Assembly: GCF_963677305.1 (NCBI RefSeq)
Contig: NZ_OY781925.1
Coordinates: 2,814,783 to 2,878,782 of the forward strand
DNA length: 64,000 nucleotides
Source: an uncultured Holophaga sp.
Lineage (GTDB): Bacteria; Acidobacteriota; Holophagae; Holophagales; Holophagaceae
Reading direction: 5' to 3'
Part shown: positions 7,887-15,953 of the stretch, piece by piece
Numbering within the stretch: position 1 is the first letter of the stretch
How the letters are laid out: every line of letters begins with the position of its first letter
The notes under the pieces: model-generated
The model's database searches: none
Seen by the model: only the letters and a program-made list of their open reading frames with translations
Told to the model about the DNA's origin: nothing
Made by a program: the position numbers and the translations under genes

Positions 7887-9266
7887 ATGTTCGAATCCCT
7901 CACCGAAAAGCTCACCAAGGCGATGAAGACGCTCCGGGGCGAGAGCCGCCTCACGGAGAAGAACATCGAAGACGCCCTCCGGGAAGTGCGGATGGCGCTG
8001 CTCGAAGCCGACGTCCATGTCCAGGTGGCCCGCACCTTCCTCGCGCGGGTCAAGGAGAAGGCCCTGGCCCAGGGACCGGACGGCAAGGGTGCCGTGGTCC
8101 TGGACGGGTTGAACCCCGCCCAGCAGTTCGTGGACATCGTCTACCAAGAGCTCACGGAGATCATGGGTGGCACCGCCCCCGAGCATCCCCTGGACTTCGC
8201 CTCCAAGCCCCCCACCGTTGTGATGATGGTGGGCCTTCAGGGCGCCGGCAAGACCACCACCTGCGGCAAGCTGGCCAAGTTCCTGAAGAAGGCCGGTCGC
8301 TCCCCCTTCCTGGTGCCCGCCGACATCCAGCGCCCCGCCGCCGTGGAGCAGCTCCACGTCGTGGCGAAGGACGCCGGGGTCCCCAGCTACCGCACAGACG
8401 CCAAGGATCCCGTGGCCATCTGCAAGGCCGCGGTGGATGAGGCCCGCATCAAGGGCTGGGATGTGGTGGTGCTCGATACCGCAGGCCGTCTGCACATCGA
8501 CGAAGCCCTGATGAGCGAGCTGGTCCGGATCAAGGAGGGGACCGCCCCCGCCGAGATCCTCTTCGTGGCGGACGCCATGACCGGCCAGGATGCCGTCCGC
8601 TCCGCCACCGCCTTCCACGAGAAGCTGGGCATCACCGGAGTGGTCCTCACCAAGACGGACGGTGACACCCGGGGCGGCGCCGCCTTCAGCATCAAGCACG
8701 CCACCGGCCGACCCATCAAGTTCGTGGGCGAGGGCGAGAAGCTGGACGACTTCACCCGCTTCCACCCCGACCGCATGGCCCAGCGCATCCTGGGCATGGG
8801 CGATGTCCTCACCCTCATCGAGCAGGCCAAGGACAAGATCGACGAGAAAGAAGCGGAGGCCATGGCCCAGAAGCTGGTGAAGAACCAGTTCACCCTGGAG
8901 GACATGCGCAGCCAGTTCCAGCAGGTCAAGAAGATGGGCTCCATGCAGAAGCTCATCGGCATGCTGCCCGGCATGGGCCAGATGAAGGCCCAGTTGGAGA
9001 GTGTCGTCACCGACAAGCGAGTCACCCACCTCCAGGCCATCCTGGACTCCATGACCCCCAGGGAGCGGGCCAACCACAACCTCCTGGACGCCAAGCGCAA
9101 GCGCCGCATCGCCGCGGGCTCCGGTCGCCCCGTCCACGAGGTGAACCAGCTCCTCAAGCAGTTCCTGGAGATGCGCAAGATGATGGGTCAGATGAAGGAT
9201 CCCAAGTTCATGAAGCGCATGGCCGCCATGAAGAACATGCCCGGGATGCCCAAGCTCCCCTTCTGA
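7887..9266 (+). CDS. ffh: Signal recognition particle GTPase Ffh
   Basis: Ffh binds 4.5S RNA and delivers nascent membrane proteins to FtsY. The 459-residue protein has the N domain (~1-85), the G domain with GLQGAGKTTTCGKLAKFL (near residue 112), DTAGRLHIDEALM and TKTDGDTRGGAA, and a methionine-rich M domain from ~330 with QVKKMGSMQKLIGMLPGMGQ and MRKMMGQMKD. Length and motif order are normal. It heads the ffh-rpsP-khpA-rimM cluster, the common bacterial order. I did not find the 4.5S RNA gene in the window. Confidence 0.97.
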   Translation: MFESLTEKLTKAMKTLRGESRLTEKNIEDALREVRMALLEADVHVQVARTFLARVKEKALAQGPDGKGAVVLDGLNPAQQFVDIVYQELTEIMGGTAPEHPLDFASKPPTVVMMVGLQGAGKTTTCGKLAKFLKKAGRSPFLVPADIQRPAAVEQLHVVAKDAGVPSYRTDAKDPVAICKAAVDEARIKGWDVVVLDTAGRLHIDEALMSELVRIKEGTAPAEILFVADAMTGQDAVRSATAFHEKLGITGVVLTKTDGDTRGGAAFSIKHATGRPIKFVGEGEKLDDFTRFHPDRMAQRILGMGDVLTLIEQAKDKIDEKEAEAMAQKLVKNQFTLEDMRSQFQQVKKMGSMQKLIGMLPGMGQMKAQLESVVTDKRVTHLQAILDSMTPRERANHNLLDAKRKRRIAAGSGRPVHEVNQLLKQFLEMRKMMGQMKDPKFMKRMAAMKNMPGMPKLPF

Positions 9267-9420
9267 GAACAACACTCGGCCCTGGGGCTGGCCGGTGGTA
9301 TGCTGGCTCTTTGCGGTCTCTTCCCGGTGCGACCCAGCGGGTGGTTTGACCTGCCCCTGCCTTATTTTCCCTTCCCTTTCCCGCCCATCAGAGATAAACT
9401 GGCAAGCTCTAGGAGTTCAA

Positions 9421-9663
9421 ATGCTCGCAATCCGTCTCGCTCGCAACGGTGCCAAGAAGCGGCCCTTCTACCACATCGTGGTGTCTGAGCACGACCGCAT
9501 CCCCACCGGTCGCGCCCTCGAGATCCTCGGCTTCGTGAACCCCATCGCCACCTCCGGCGAGACGGTCCGCATCGATGCCGACAAGGCCAAGGCTTGGCTG
9601 GCCAAGGGCGCCCAGCCCTCCAAGACCGTCGCCGATCTCTTCAAGAAGAACGCGATCCTGTAG
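9421..9663 (+). CDS. rpsP: 30S ribosomal protein bS16
   Basis: Small ribosomal subunit protein of 80 residues. It opens MLAIRLARNGAKKRPFYHIV, the bS16 signature, with RIPTGRALEILGFVNP following. The ATG at 9421 has AGGAG nine bases upstream. A 154-base gap from ffh suggests it may have its own promoter; a TATGCT element near 9298 is a weak candidate only. A downstream hairpin separates it from khpA. Confidence 0.97.
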   Translation: MLAIRLARNGAKKRPFYHIVVSEHDRIPTGRALEILGFVNPIATSGETVRIDADKAKAWLAKGAQPSKTVADLFKKNAIL

Positions 9664-9681
9664 TTTTTCCCATCATGATGG

Positions 9682-9706
9682 AAGGGCCGGGTCGATCCCG
9701 GCCTTT
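9682..9706 (+). terminator. Intercistronic hairpin between rpsP and khpA
   Basis: A ten-base-pair stem (AAGGGCCGGG with CCCGGCCTTT, one G-U pair) and a five-base loop sit between the rpsP stop and khpA. Only three T residues follow, so it looks like a partial terminator or an mRNA-stabilising hairpin that tunes rpsP relative to downstream genes. Confidence 0.45.
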
Positions 9707-9727
9707 CGCGCTGCATCCGGAGGCCCC

Positions 9728-9988
9728 GTGAATCTCGAAGCCTTTCTGAAAGATGTGCTCACCCCTCTGCTGGACCATCCGGAGGAGCTCCGGATCGAGG
9801 TGACCTCCCATGGGCGAAAATGGGACGCCCTGATCGTGGCCGCCCAGAAGGACCGTGGCCGCATCATCGGCAAGAGCGGCCGGATGATCTCCTCCCTGCG
9901 CACTCTCTGCAAGGCGGCGGGCGAGAAGGACGGACTCGTCGTCAACGTCGAACTCTACGACGCCGACGAAAAGAAGGCGGAGGCCTGA
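9728..9988 (+). CDS. khpA: KH-domain RNA-binding protein KhpA
   Basis: Small single-KH-domain RNA-binding protein (86 residues), commonly found between rpsP and rimM. The KH core is IVAAQKDRGRIIGKSGRMISSLRTL in order, with the GxxG loop GKSG. I set the start at the GTG at 9728, which has GGAGG seven bases upstream (CCGGAGGCCCC) and gives the usual KhpA length. The stop overlaps the rimM start by one base. Known roles in other bacteria include small-RNA binding and cell-wall control with KhpB; nothing local says which applies here. Confidence 0.9.
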   Translation: MNLEAFLKDVLTPLLDHPEELRIEVTSHGRKWDALIVAAQKDRGRIIGKSGRMISSLRTLCKAAGEKDGLVVNVELYDADEKKAEA

Positions 9989-10542
9989 TGCTGCTCCTGG
10001 GACAGCTGGCCAAGATCCAGGGCCTCAAGGGGGAGTTCCTCTTCCATGCCGTCATGGACGCCCCTGACCGCCTACCGGACATCCAGGGCCTCATCCTGGC
10101 CCCCCCCTCCATGGATCTGCAGGAGCGTGAGCCCAGCGCCCCCGCACGCGAGGTGAAGCTCCGCAGCTTCCGCTGGCATCAGGACCGCCCCTGCCTGGCC
10201 TTCGCTGAAGTTGCCGACCGCACCGCCGCCGAGCCCCTGAAGGGCTGGGCCCTCTGGATGCCCGAGGAACAGGCCGTTCTGGAGGAGGGCGAGAGCTTCC
10301 GTCACGACTGGGTGGGCTGCGAGGTGCTCGTGGGCGGCCAGGTCGTGGGCGAGGTGCTGCGCCTGGACCCCAGCCCCATGGGCTACGACATGGTCATCAT
10401 GCGGGATCTGCGCCCCGGCCGCACCGGCCAGCGCGACATCCCCTACATCAAGGCCTGGTTCAAACTGGACCTGCCCAACCGGAGGATCCACCTGGATCCC
10501 CCCCCGGGACTCCTTGAGCTGGACCGGCTGAAGGACGTTTAA
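9988..10542 (+). CDS. rimM: Ribosome maturation factor RimM
   Basis: RimM assists assembly of the 30S head and binds uS19. The 184-residue product has the N-terminal RimM motif LLLGQLAKIQGLKGEF and a C-terminal PRC-barrel with HDWVGCEVLVGGQVVGEVL and IPYIKAWFKLDLPNRRIHLDP. The ATG at 9988 overlaps the khpA stop (TGATG). In most bacteria trmD and rplS follow; here the transcript is closed by hairpins and a convergent gene. The stop codon lies inside the left arm of a hairpin. Confidence 0.93.
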   Translation: MLLLGQLAKIQGLKGEFLFHAVMDAPDRLPDIQGLILAPPSMDLQEREPSAPAREVKLRSFRWHQDRPCLAFAEVADRTAAEPLKGWALWMPEEQAVLEEGESFRHDWVGCEVLVGGQVVGEVLRLDPSPMGYDMVIMRDLRPGRTGQRDIPYIKAWFKLDLPNRRIHLDPPPGLLELDRLKDV

Positions 10543-10570
10543 GCAACTCCGCTACGCGAAGTTGCTTAAA
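10538..10570 (+). repeat. Perfect 11-bp inverted repeat spanning the rimM stop
   Basis: TTTAAGCAACT at 10538 and its exact complement at 10560 enclose an 11-base loop. There is no T tract on either strand, so it is not a standalone terminator; it may assist the terminator 17 bases further on or protect the 3' end. Confidence 0.6.
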
Positions 10571-10586
10571 ATAGAAATAAAACACA

Positions 10587-10635
10587 AAAGACATCCAGCC
10601 GGGCCCGCGAAGGGGGTCTGACCGGATGTCTTTTT
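10587..10635. terminator. Bidirectional Rho-independent terminator between rimM and VOC gene
   Basis: AAAAGACATCC (10587-10597) pairs with GGATGTCTTTT, followed by T residues on the plus strand and a matching T tract on the minus strand. It serves both the rimM operon and the convergent VOC gene, whose stop codon lies at its edge. Confidence 0.85.
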
Positions 10636-11045
10636 CAGATTTCCTCGAAGAGTTCGATCTCCTCGCCGTCCGGTCCCTTCACGAAGGCGATGCGGGCGGG
10701 AAGGACGGGTCGGCCGGGGATGCGGATCTCCTTGAGTTCCTGCAGGGGCGTGGCCCCCCTGGACAGGGCCCGCTCCAGACTGGCCCGGCAGTCCGAAGTC
10801 CGCAGGGCGATGTGGACCCAGCCGCCGCTGGGGCGCAGGCCCTGGCCCTTGGCGAAGAGCTCCAGGCAGCTCCCGTCGCCGGTGTCCAGCATGATGCCCC
10901 TGCCCTGGCCCTCCCCCCAAGCGGTCCTCACCCGGAAGCCGAAGGCCTCCTGGTAGAAGCGCACACTCCGCTCGAAGTCCGCGGTCTCCATGGCCACGTG
11001 GTGGAAGCCCCGGACGGGACTGGATTGGACGGTGATATCACTCAT
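10635..11045 (-). CDS. Glyoxalase/bleomycin-resistance (VOC) family protein
   Basis: A 136-residue vicinal-oxygen-chelate protein, a family of metal-dependent lyases, isomerases and dioxygenases. The fold is shown by FHHVAMETADFERSVRFYQ at the start (metal-ligand His), a mid-protein HIALRT (second His) and the C-terminal GPDGEEIELFE with a Glu ligand. This arrangement resembles glyoxalase I and methylmalonyl-CoA epimerase, but substrate is not determinable. It lies 93 bases after argC on the same strand and could be read through from the arginine operon; no strong terminator separates them. Confidence 0.85.
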   Translation of the reverse strand: MSDITVQSSPVRGFHHVAMETADFERSVRFYQEAFGFRVRTAWGEGQGRGIMLDTGDGSCLELFAKGQGLRPSGGWVHIALRTSDCRASLERALSRGATPLQELKEIRIPGRPVLPARIAFVKGPDGEEIELFEEI

Positions 11046-11138
11046 GCGGCCTCCGGACGGATCCTCTCCAGCCTACTCCCAATGGGACGGCCCCACCGCC
11101 ATGGGCAAGTGGGGGCGGATTCAGCGAGCTTACACAGC

Positions 11139-12191
11139 CTACGGGCAGCGCCCCGCGATCTTGAGTCCGGCCATTTCGTCCAGACCCAGGGAGAGGTTGA
11201 GGTTCTGGAGGGCCTGGCCCGCCATGCCCTTCATGAGGTTGTCGATGGCCACCATGACGGCGGCGCTGCGGTCATCGGCCTGGACGGCCAGCTCGGCCAT
11301 GTTGCAGCCCAGGACGGGGGCCACGCGGGGGGACTCGCCACCGAAGCGCACGAAGGGGTGCCCCTGGTAGAAGGCCTGGTAGTGGGCCTTCAGCCGGGCC
11401 GCATCCCAGCCTGAGGGCAGCTCGAACTGGGCGGTGGCGAAAATGCCCCGGACCATGGGAGCGCTGTGGGGCACGAAGGCGAAGTGCAGGTCAGGGGCGC
11501 CCTGGTCGCGCAGGATGCGGGCCACCTCGGCGCAGTGCTGGTGCTTGAGGATCTTATAGGCCTTGAAGTCCTGGGCCCGCTCGGGGTGATGGGTGCCCGC
11601 CTGGGGCTTGACGCCGGAGCCCGAGGAGCCGGTGGCGGCACTCACGGCCACGAAGCCGATCCCCAGCCCCGCCAAGGGCAGGAGGGCGATATTGAGGGCC
11701 GTGGCGAAGCAGCCGGGATTGGCGATGCGCTTGGCACCCCGGGTGGCTTCGCGGTTCACCTCAGGGCAACCATAGACGAACTTGGGGAAGAACTCCGGGC
11801 AGGGGTGAGGTTTGCCATAGGCCTTCTCGAAGATGGCCGCGTCATCGAGGCGGAAATCCCCGGAGAAGTCCACCAGGGTCACCTTGTCCTGGATACCGGC
11901 CTTGGCCCAGGCGGCCTCCAGCCCGGGGAGCTGCAGGGCCAGATCGCCATGGGCCTGGGCGGAGAAGACCACCGGGTGCTCGGACTTGGCCAGCTCGGCC
12001 CAGTCGGCCTCCTCGAGGAAGTCCTGGTCCAGGAAGCCCTTGAGACCAGGATGGGTGCTCCACACGGGCTTGCCCCCCTGGGAGCGGCTCACCGCCTGGA
12101 TGCTGCCCGCGTTGGGATGGCCCAGCAGGAGCCGCAGCAGCTCCCCACCGCCATAGCCTGCGGCGCCGATGACAACGGAATCGAACTTCAT
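11139..12191 (-). CDS. argC: N-acyl-gamma-glutamyl-phosphate reductase
   Basis: Third step of arginine synthesis: NADPH reduction of N-acyl-glutamyl phosphate to the semialdehyde. The 350-residue protein has the Rossmann start VVIGAAGYGGGELLRLL, the catalytic cysteine motif NPGCFATAL near residue 150, and the conserved HHPERAQDF and FVPHSAPMVRGI segments. I chose the ATG at 12191, which has GGAG eight bases upstream, over in-frame sequence further up. Last arginine gene of the operon. Whether the acyl group is acetyl is not settled by this protein; see the carbamoyltransferase. Confidence 0.93.
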   Translation of the reverse strand: MKFDSVVIGAAGYGGGELLRLLLGHPNAGSIQAVSRSQGGKPVWSTHPGLKGFLDQDFLEEADWAELAKSEHPVVFSAQAHGDLALQLPGLEAAWAKAGIQDKVTLVDFSGDFRLDDAAIFEKAYGKPHPCPEFFPKFVYGCPEVNREATRGAKRIANPGCFATALNIALLPLAGLGIGFVAVSAATGSSGSGVKPQAGTHHPERAQDFKAYKILKHQHCAEVARILRDQGAPDLHFAFVPHSAPMVRGIFATAQFELPSGWDAARLKAHYQAFYQGHPFVRFGGESPRVAPVLGCNMAELAVQADDRSAAVMVAIDNLMKGMAGQALQNLNLSLGLDEMAGLKIAGRCP

Positions 12192-12277
12192 ATCCACTCC
12201 CTGCAATCAGATGTCCCTTCGTGCGGAGGCGAGGGGCGCTGCCCCCCGCCTCCCTCCAGGCTCCTCCAGAGCCCGGT

Positions 12278-13366
12278 CTACTCTTCGTCCTTCAGGACGT
12301 CCCGCTTCTTGGCGCCGAAGTCCGGCACACGCTCCTCCAGGAGCTCCTGGATGTGCTCGGCCAGGATGCGGCTCTTGGTGCGGGCGTTGATGCCCGGGAG
12401 CCCGGTGGCCCGCTTGACGAAGCGGGTACCCACATCATTGTCCGTGGCGGGGCCCGTGATCACGTCCACCTGGATGCCGAAGGCATCCATCATCTCCTTC
12501 ACGCCGCCGGAGACGCCCACGGGATCGTTGGCGCAGAGCAGGAAGGCCTTGCCCATGCCCTTGAGCTCGGGGTCCGAGAGGATGTCCTGCACGCCGTATT
12601 CGCCCATGATGCCATCGCCGGTCTCGGCCACGATCACATCCACCCCCTGGTTGCCGATGGCCGCCAGAACCGCACGGGCAGCAGCGGGGGCATTGGCGGG
12701 ACAGGAAGCGGTGACCCCGGCATCGGTGAAGTCGGCCACAGCCACGGCGCCGTAGTCCTTCATGGCCAGCTTGTCGCGCATGAGGGAGACCCCAGTGAGC
12801 TTGACGCCGCCCACTTTGAATCCCGCTTGGCTGAGCCCACGCACCAGAGCGCAGGCCGCATTGGTCTTGCCGGCGTTCATGCAGGTGCCCGCGATGTAGA
12901 CCACAGGCACCGCCGGAAGGACATCCCCCGCAGGCAGGGCCCCCATGCGGATGCTGGCGGGCTGTCCCACCCGGCTGCCAAACTCGGGGTAGACCAGGAG
13001 CTGACCCAGGATCTCGATCTCGAAGGGCTGCCCGATATCCGGGTTGTTGCTGGTGCAGCGGCCGATGACCCCGCCGGTGTTGAGCACGTGGAGCTTGTCT
13101 CCGGCGCTGATGCGCTCGGGCACCACGCCCTCATAGCCCTGGAGGGCGTTGCGGTGCCCCAGGGCCCCCAGGATGACGTCCCCGCTGTGGAGGCGGGTCA
13201 GACGACCGTGGAGGTCCTCCAGCTGGTTGTAGACGCTCTTCTCGCCGATGATGCGGCCAGCCACCACGGAGCCGGCCTCGGCCTTGATCTCGCGGGTGAG
13301 GGTCACCACCTCGCCGGGACGGATGTTCCGGGTGACGGAGCCGATCTTGTCCAGATGGATGCGCAT
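12278..13366 (-). CDS. Unassigned P-loop protein inside the arginine operon (orfX)
   Basis: I do not recognise a named function. The 362-residue protein has an N-terminal beta-rich part (~1-150, including GDKLHVLNTGGVIGRCTSNN) and, from ~155, a P-loop domain opening YIAGTCMNAGKTNAACALVRGL, followed by GGVKLTG, an Asp-rich DFTDAGVTASC, VDVIVAETGDGIMGEYG and ANDPVGVSGG. The BioD/MobB-like P-loop GTxxxxGKT recalls the C-terminal half of DUF1611 proteins, a relation I infer from motif spacing only. It starts on TGATG with the argG stop and sits between argG and argC, so a role in arginine synthesis is likely; missing from the cluster is an N-acylglutamate synthase. Function is open. Confidence 0.8.
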   Translation of the reverse strand: MRIHLDKIGSVTRNIRPGEVVTLTREIKAEAGSVVAGRIIGEKSVYNQLEDLHGRLTRLHSGDVILGALGHRNALQGYEGVVPERISAGDKLHVLNTGGVIGRCTSNNPDIGQPFEIEILGQLLVYPEFGSRVGQPASIRMGALPAGDVLPAVPVVYIAGTCMNAGKTNAACALVRGLSQAGFKVGGVKLTGVSLMRDKLAMKDYGAVAVADFTDAGVTASCPANAPAAARAVLAAIGNQGVDVIVAETGDGIMGEYGVQDILSDPELKGMGKAFLLCANDPVGVSGGVKEMMDAFGIQVDVITGPATDNDVGTRFVKRATGLPGINARTKSRILAEHIQELLEERVPDFGAKKRDVLKDEE

Positions 13367-14571
13367 CACTGGACCTCGAAGGGGTTGCTTCCGGCCTGCA
13401 TGGCCAGGAGCTGGGAGACGCCGTAGAGCTTGGAGAAGCCCGCGGCCTCAGAGCCGGTCCAGAGGCGGGTGCCTTCGCCGTAGGCGGCGATCTTGGTGTT
13501 CATGAGGGCGAAGGGGCTCTGGATGCCCAGCACCTCGAAGGTGCGGGGATGCAGGCGCAGGCGGGCCTCGCCGGTCACGCCGCGCTGGCTGCTCTTGAGG
13601 AAGGCCTCGATGTCCCGGGCGAGGGGATCGAAGAAGTGGCCCTCGTGCAGCAGGGTGCCGTAGAGGTTGCCCATCTGCTCCTTCCAGAAGAGCTGTTTGC
13701 CGGTGAGCACCAGTTTCTCCAGCTCGCGGTGGGCGGTGATGAGCAGGTGGGCAGCGGGGGCCTCGAAGCCCACCCGGCCCTTGATGCCCAGGATGGTGTC
13801 GCCCAGGTGCACGCCGCGACCGATGCCGTACTGGCGGCCCAGCTCATTGAGGCGGGTGATGAGGGCAACCGCGTCCATCTCCTGGCCGTCCAGGCTGGTG
13901 GGCACGCCCTGGGTGAAGCCCACCGTCAGGGTCATGGGCGCCTGGCTGTCATCGATGGCGCCACCGGGGTAGGCCTGCTCGGGGAGCTCGGACCAGGGGT
14001 TGTGGGTCTCGGCGCCGCCGATGCTGGTGCCCCAGAGCCCCTCGTTGATGGAGTAGGAACGGATCTTCTCGGGCATCACGATGCCCTTGGAGGCGATGAA
14101 GGCCATCTCCTCGTCCCGGCTCAGGGCCAGCTCCCGGATGGGGGTGATCATGGCCATCTCAGGGGCGAGGGCGCGGAAGGCCACATCGAAGCGGACTTGG
14201 TCGTTGCCGGCGCCGGTGGAGCCATGCACCAGGGTGTTGGCGCCGATCTCCTTGGCCACGGCCACCACGCGGGCGGCCTGGCAGACGCGCTCAGCGCTGA
14301 CGCTCAGGGGATAGAGCCCGCCCCGCAGCACGTTGCCATAGATGAGGTAGCGCAGGTAGCGGTCGTAGAGCTCGGCCTGCGCATTGATGGTCACGTGGCG
14401 CTCGGCACCCAGGGTGGCGGAGAGCTCCTCGATGCGCTTCAGCTCAGCGGGGGGGAAGCCACCGGTGTCCACGGTGACGGTGCTGACGGTGTAGCCCTGG
14501 TCCCGGAGCCAGAGAACGCAGAAGGAGGTGTCGAGACCACCGCTGAAGGCGAGAAGGGCGTGTCGGCTCAT
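13366..14571 (-). CDS. argG: Argininosuccinate synthase
   Basis: ATP-dependent ligation of citrulline and aspartate. The 401-residue protein starts MSRHALLAFSGGLDTSFCVLWL with the PP-loop SGGLDTS. Further conserved segments are HGSTGAGNDQVRFDV (citrulline/ATP site), YSINEGLWG and ETHNPW. Length is typical. It overlaps argH upstream by four bases and orfX downstream by one. Its substrate would be free citrulline released by the neighbouring deacylase. Confidence 0.96.
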   Translation of the reverse strand: MSRHALLAFSGGLDTSFCVLWLRDQGYTVSTVTVDTGGFPPAELKRIEELSATLGAERHVTINAQAELYDRYLRYLIYGNVLRGGLYPLSVSAERVCQAARVVAVAKEIGANTLVHGSTGAGNDQVRFDVAFRALAPEMAMITPIRELALSRDEEMAFIASKGIVMPEKIRSYSINEGLWGTSIGGAETHNPWSELPEQAYPGGAIDDSQAPMTLTVGFTQGVPTSLDGQEMDAVALITRLNELGRQYGIGRGVHLGDTILGIKGRVGFEAPAAHLLITAHRELEKLVLTGKQLFWKEQMGNLYGTLLHEGHFFDPLARDIEAFLKSSQRGVTGEARLRLHPRTFEVLGIQSPFALMNTKIAAYGEGTRLWTGSEAAGFSKLYGVSQLLAMQAGSNPFEVQ

Positions 14572-15953
14572 GGAAGCTCCGGAGAAGGAATCGAAGGGGA
14601 GACTGCGATGGGGGCGGTCCAGAGGGCTTCGGTCGCGCTGTTCCAGGCGCCGAGACGCTTCTCCAGGGCCTCGCTCAGGGTCTGGAGGTCCCGGCGGGGG
14701 CTCTCCAGGTCAGGGGACGATGATACGCCGTACTTCGTGCGGTCCGGATGGAATTCCCCGGAGAGCACCTGCTTGCCCACGACCTTGTAGGCGTCCCGGA
14801 AAGGCATGCCCTCCATGGCCAGGGCCGTGGCCTCGTGGGCAGCCCAGAGCTCATCGGAGCAGGCGGCGGCGCACTTCCCGGCGTTGACGGTGATGCCGTC
14901 CAGGAGGGCGGGCAGCACGGCGAACATGCCGGAGGCCGTCTTGAGGGTGCTGATGAAGGCACCCTTGAGGAGCTGGATGTCCCGGTGGTAGCTGGAGGGC
15001 AGGCCTCCGGCGATCTCGTGGACCAGGGCGGCCTGACCCCGCAGCTTGCGGCAGGTGCCCCGGGAGAGCTCCACGACATCGGGGTTGCGCTTCTGGGGCA
15101 TGATGCTGCTGCCGGTGGTGAAGGCGTCCGGCAGGGCGGCGAAGCCCAGCTCCTCCATGGTGAAGAGGGCCAGGTCCCAGAAGGCGCGCTCCAGCACCCC
15201 GGCCACGGAGGCCAGCCAGTCGGCCACGGCGCCCTCGTGGCGACCGCGGCTGTTCATGACATCGATGGGACTGCGCTGCACCCGGGCGAAGCCGAGCTGC
15301 CGGGCCATGAAGGAACGGTCGAAGGGCAGCGGGGCGCCGAAGCCCGCAGCAGCGCCGGAGGGGCAGCGATCCAGGCGATCCAGGAGTCCGTGCAGGGCCT
15401 CCAACTCCTCGGCGAGGCCCTCGGCGAAAGCAGCGCCCCAGAGGCCCCAGGAGCTGGGCATGCCCCGGCGCATGTGGGTGTAGCCGGGCATGGCCACATC
15501 CCTGTAGCGCTCCGCCAGGCCGAGGAAGGCCGTGGCGATGGCCGCCACCTGCTGACCGATCCCCGCCAGGGTGTCGCGGGTGTAGAGGCGCTGGGCCAGG
15601 ATCACCTGGTCGTTGCGGCTGCGACCCATGTGGATGCGCTTGCCGGACTCACCGGTGCGCTCCACCAGGGCGGCCTCAAGGGCGGTGTGGCCATCCTCCT
15701 GCTCGGGCTTGATCTCGATGCGACCTGCCAGCGCTTCAGCGTGAAGCGCATGGAGCGCCTCGATGAGGACCTGGGCCTCGGCCACGGGCAGATGCCCGGA
15801 CCAGGCGAGGGTGCGGGCGTGGGCGGCGCTCCCCACGGCGTCCCAGGGCAGCAGGTTCAGGTCATCGATGGGGTCCTCCCCCACGGTGAAGCGATGGATG
15901 GCCTGGTGCAGGGGCAGGTCCTTCGCCCAGAGCTGGCTTCCTTCAGCGGCCAA
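14568..15953 (-). CDS. argH: Argininosuccinate lyase
   Basis: Final step: cleaves argininosuccinate to arginine and fumarate. The 461-residue protein belongs to the fumarase/aspartase superfamily, shown by GRSRNDQVILAQRLY, the catalytic histidine segment GYTHMRRGMP, and the signature loop GSSIMPQKRNPD with the catalytic serine. Its first codons overlap the end of the deacylase gene by 11 bases, and its stop overlaps argG by four. Confidence 0.96.
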   Translation of the reverse strand: MAAEGSQLWAKDLPLHQAIHRFTVGEDPIDDLNLLPWDAVGSAAHARTLAWSGHLPVAEAQVLIEALHALHAEALAGRIEIKPEQEDGHTALEAALVERTGESGKRIHMGRSRNDQVILAQRLYTRDTLAGIGQQVAAIATAFLGLAERYRDVAMPGYTHMRRGMPSSWGLWGAAFAEGLAEELEALHGLLDRLDRCPSGAAAGFGAPLPFDRSFMARQLGFARVQRSPIDVMNSRGRHEGAVADWLASVAGVLERAFWDLALFTMEELGFAALPDAFTTGSSIMPQKRNPDVVELSRGTCRKLRGQAALVHEIAGGLPSSYHRDIQLLKGAFISTLKTASGMFAVLPALLDGITVNAGKCAAACSDELWAAHEATALAMEGMPFRDAYKVVGKQVLSGEFHPDRTKYGVSSSPDLESPRRDLQTLSEALEKRLGAWNSATEALWTAPIAVSPSIPSPELP

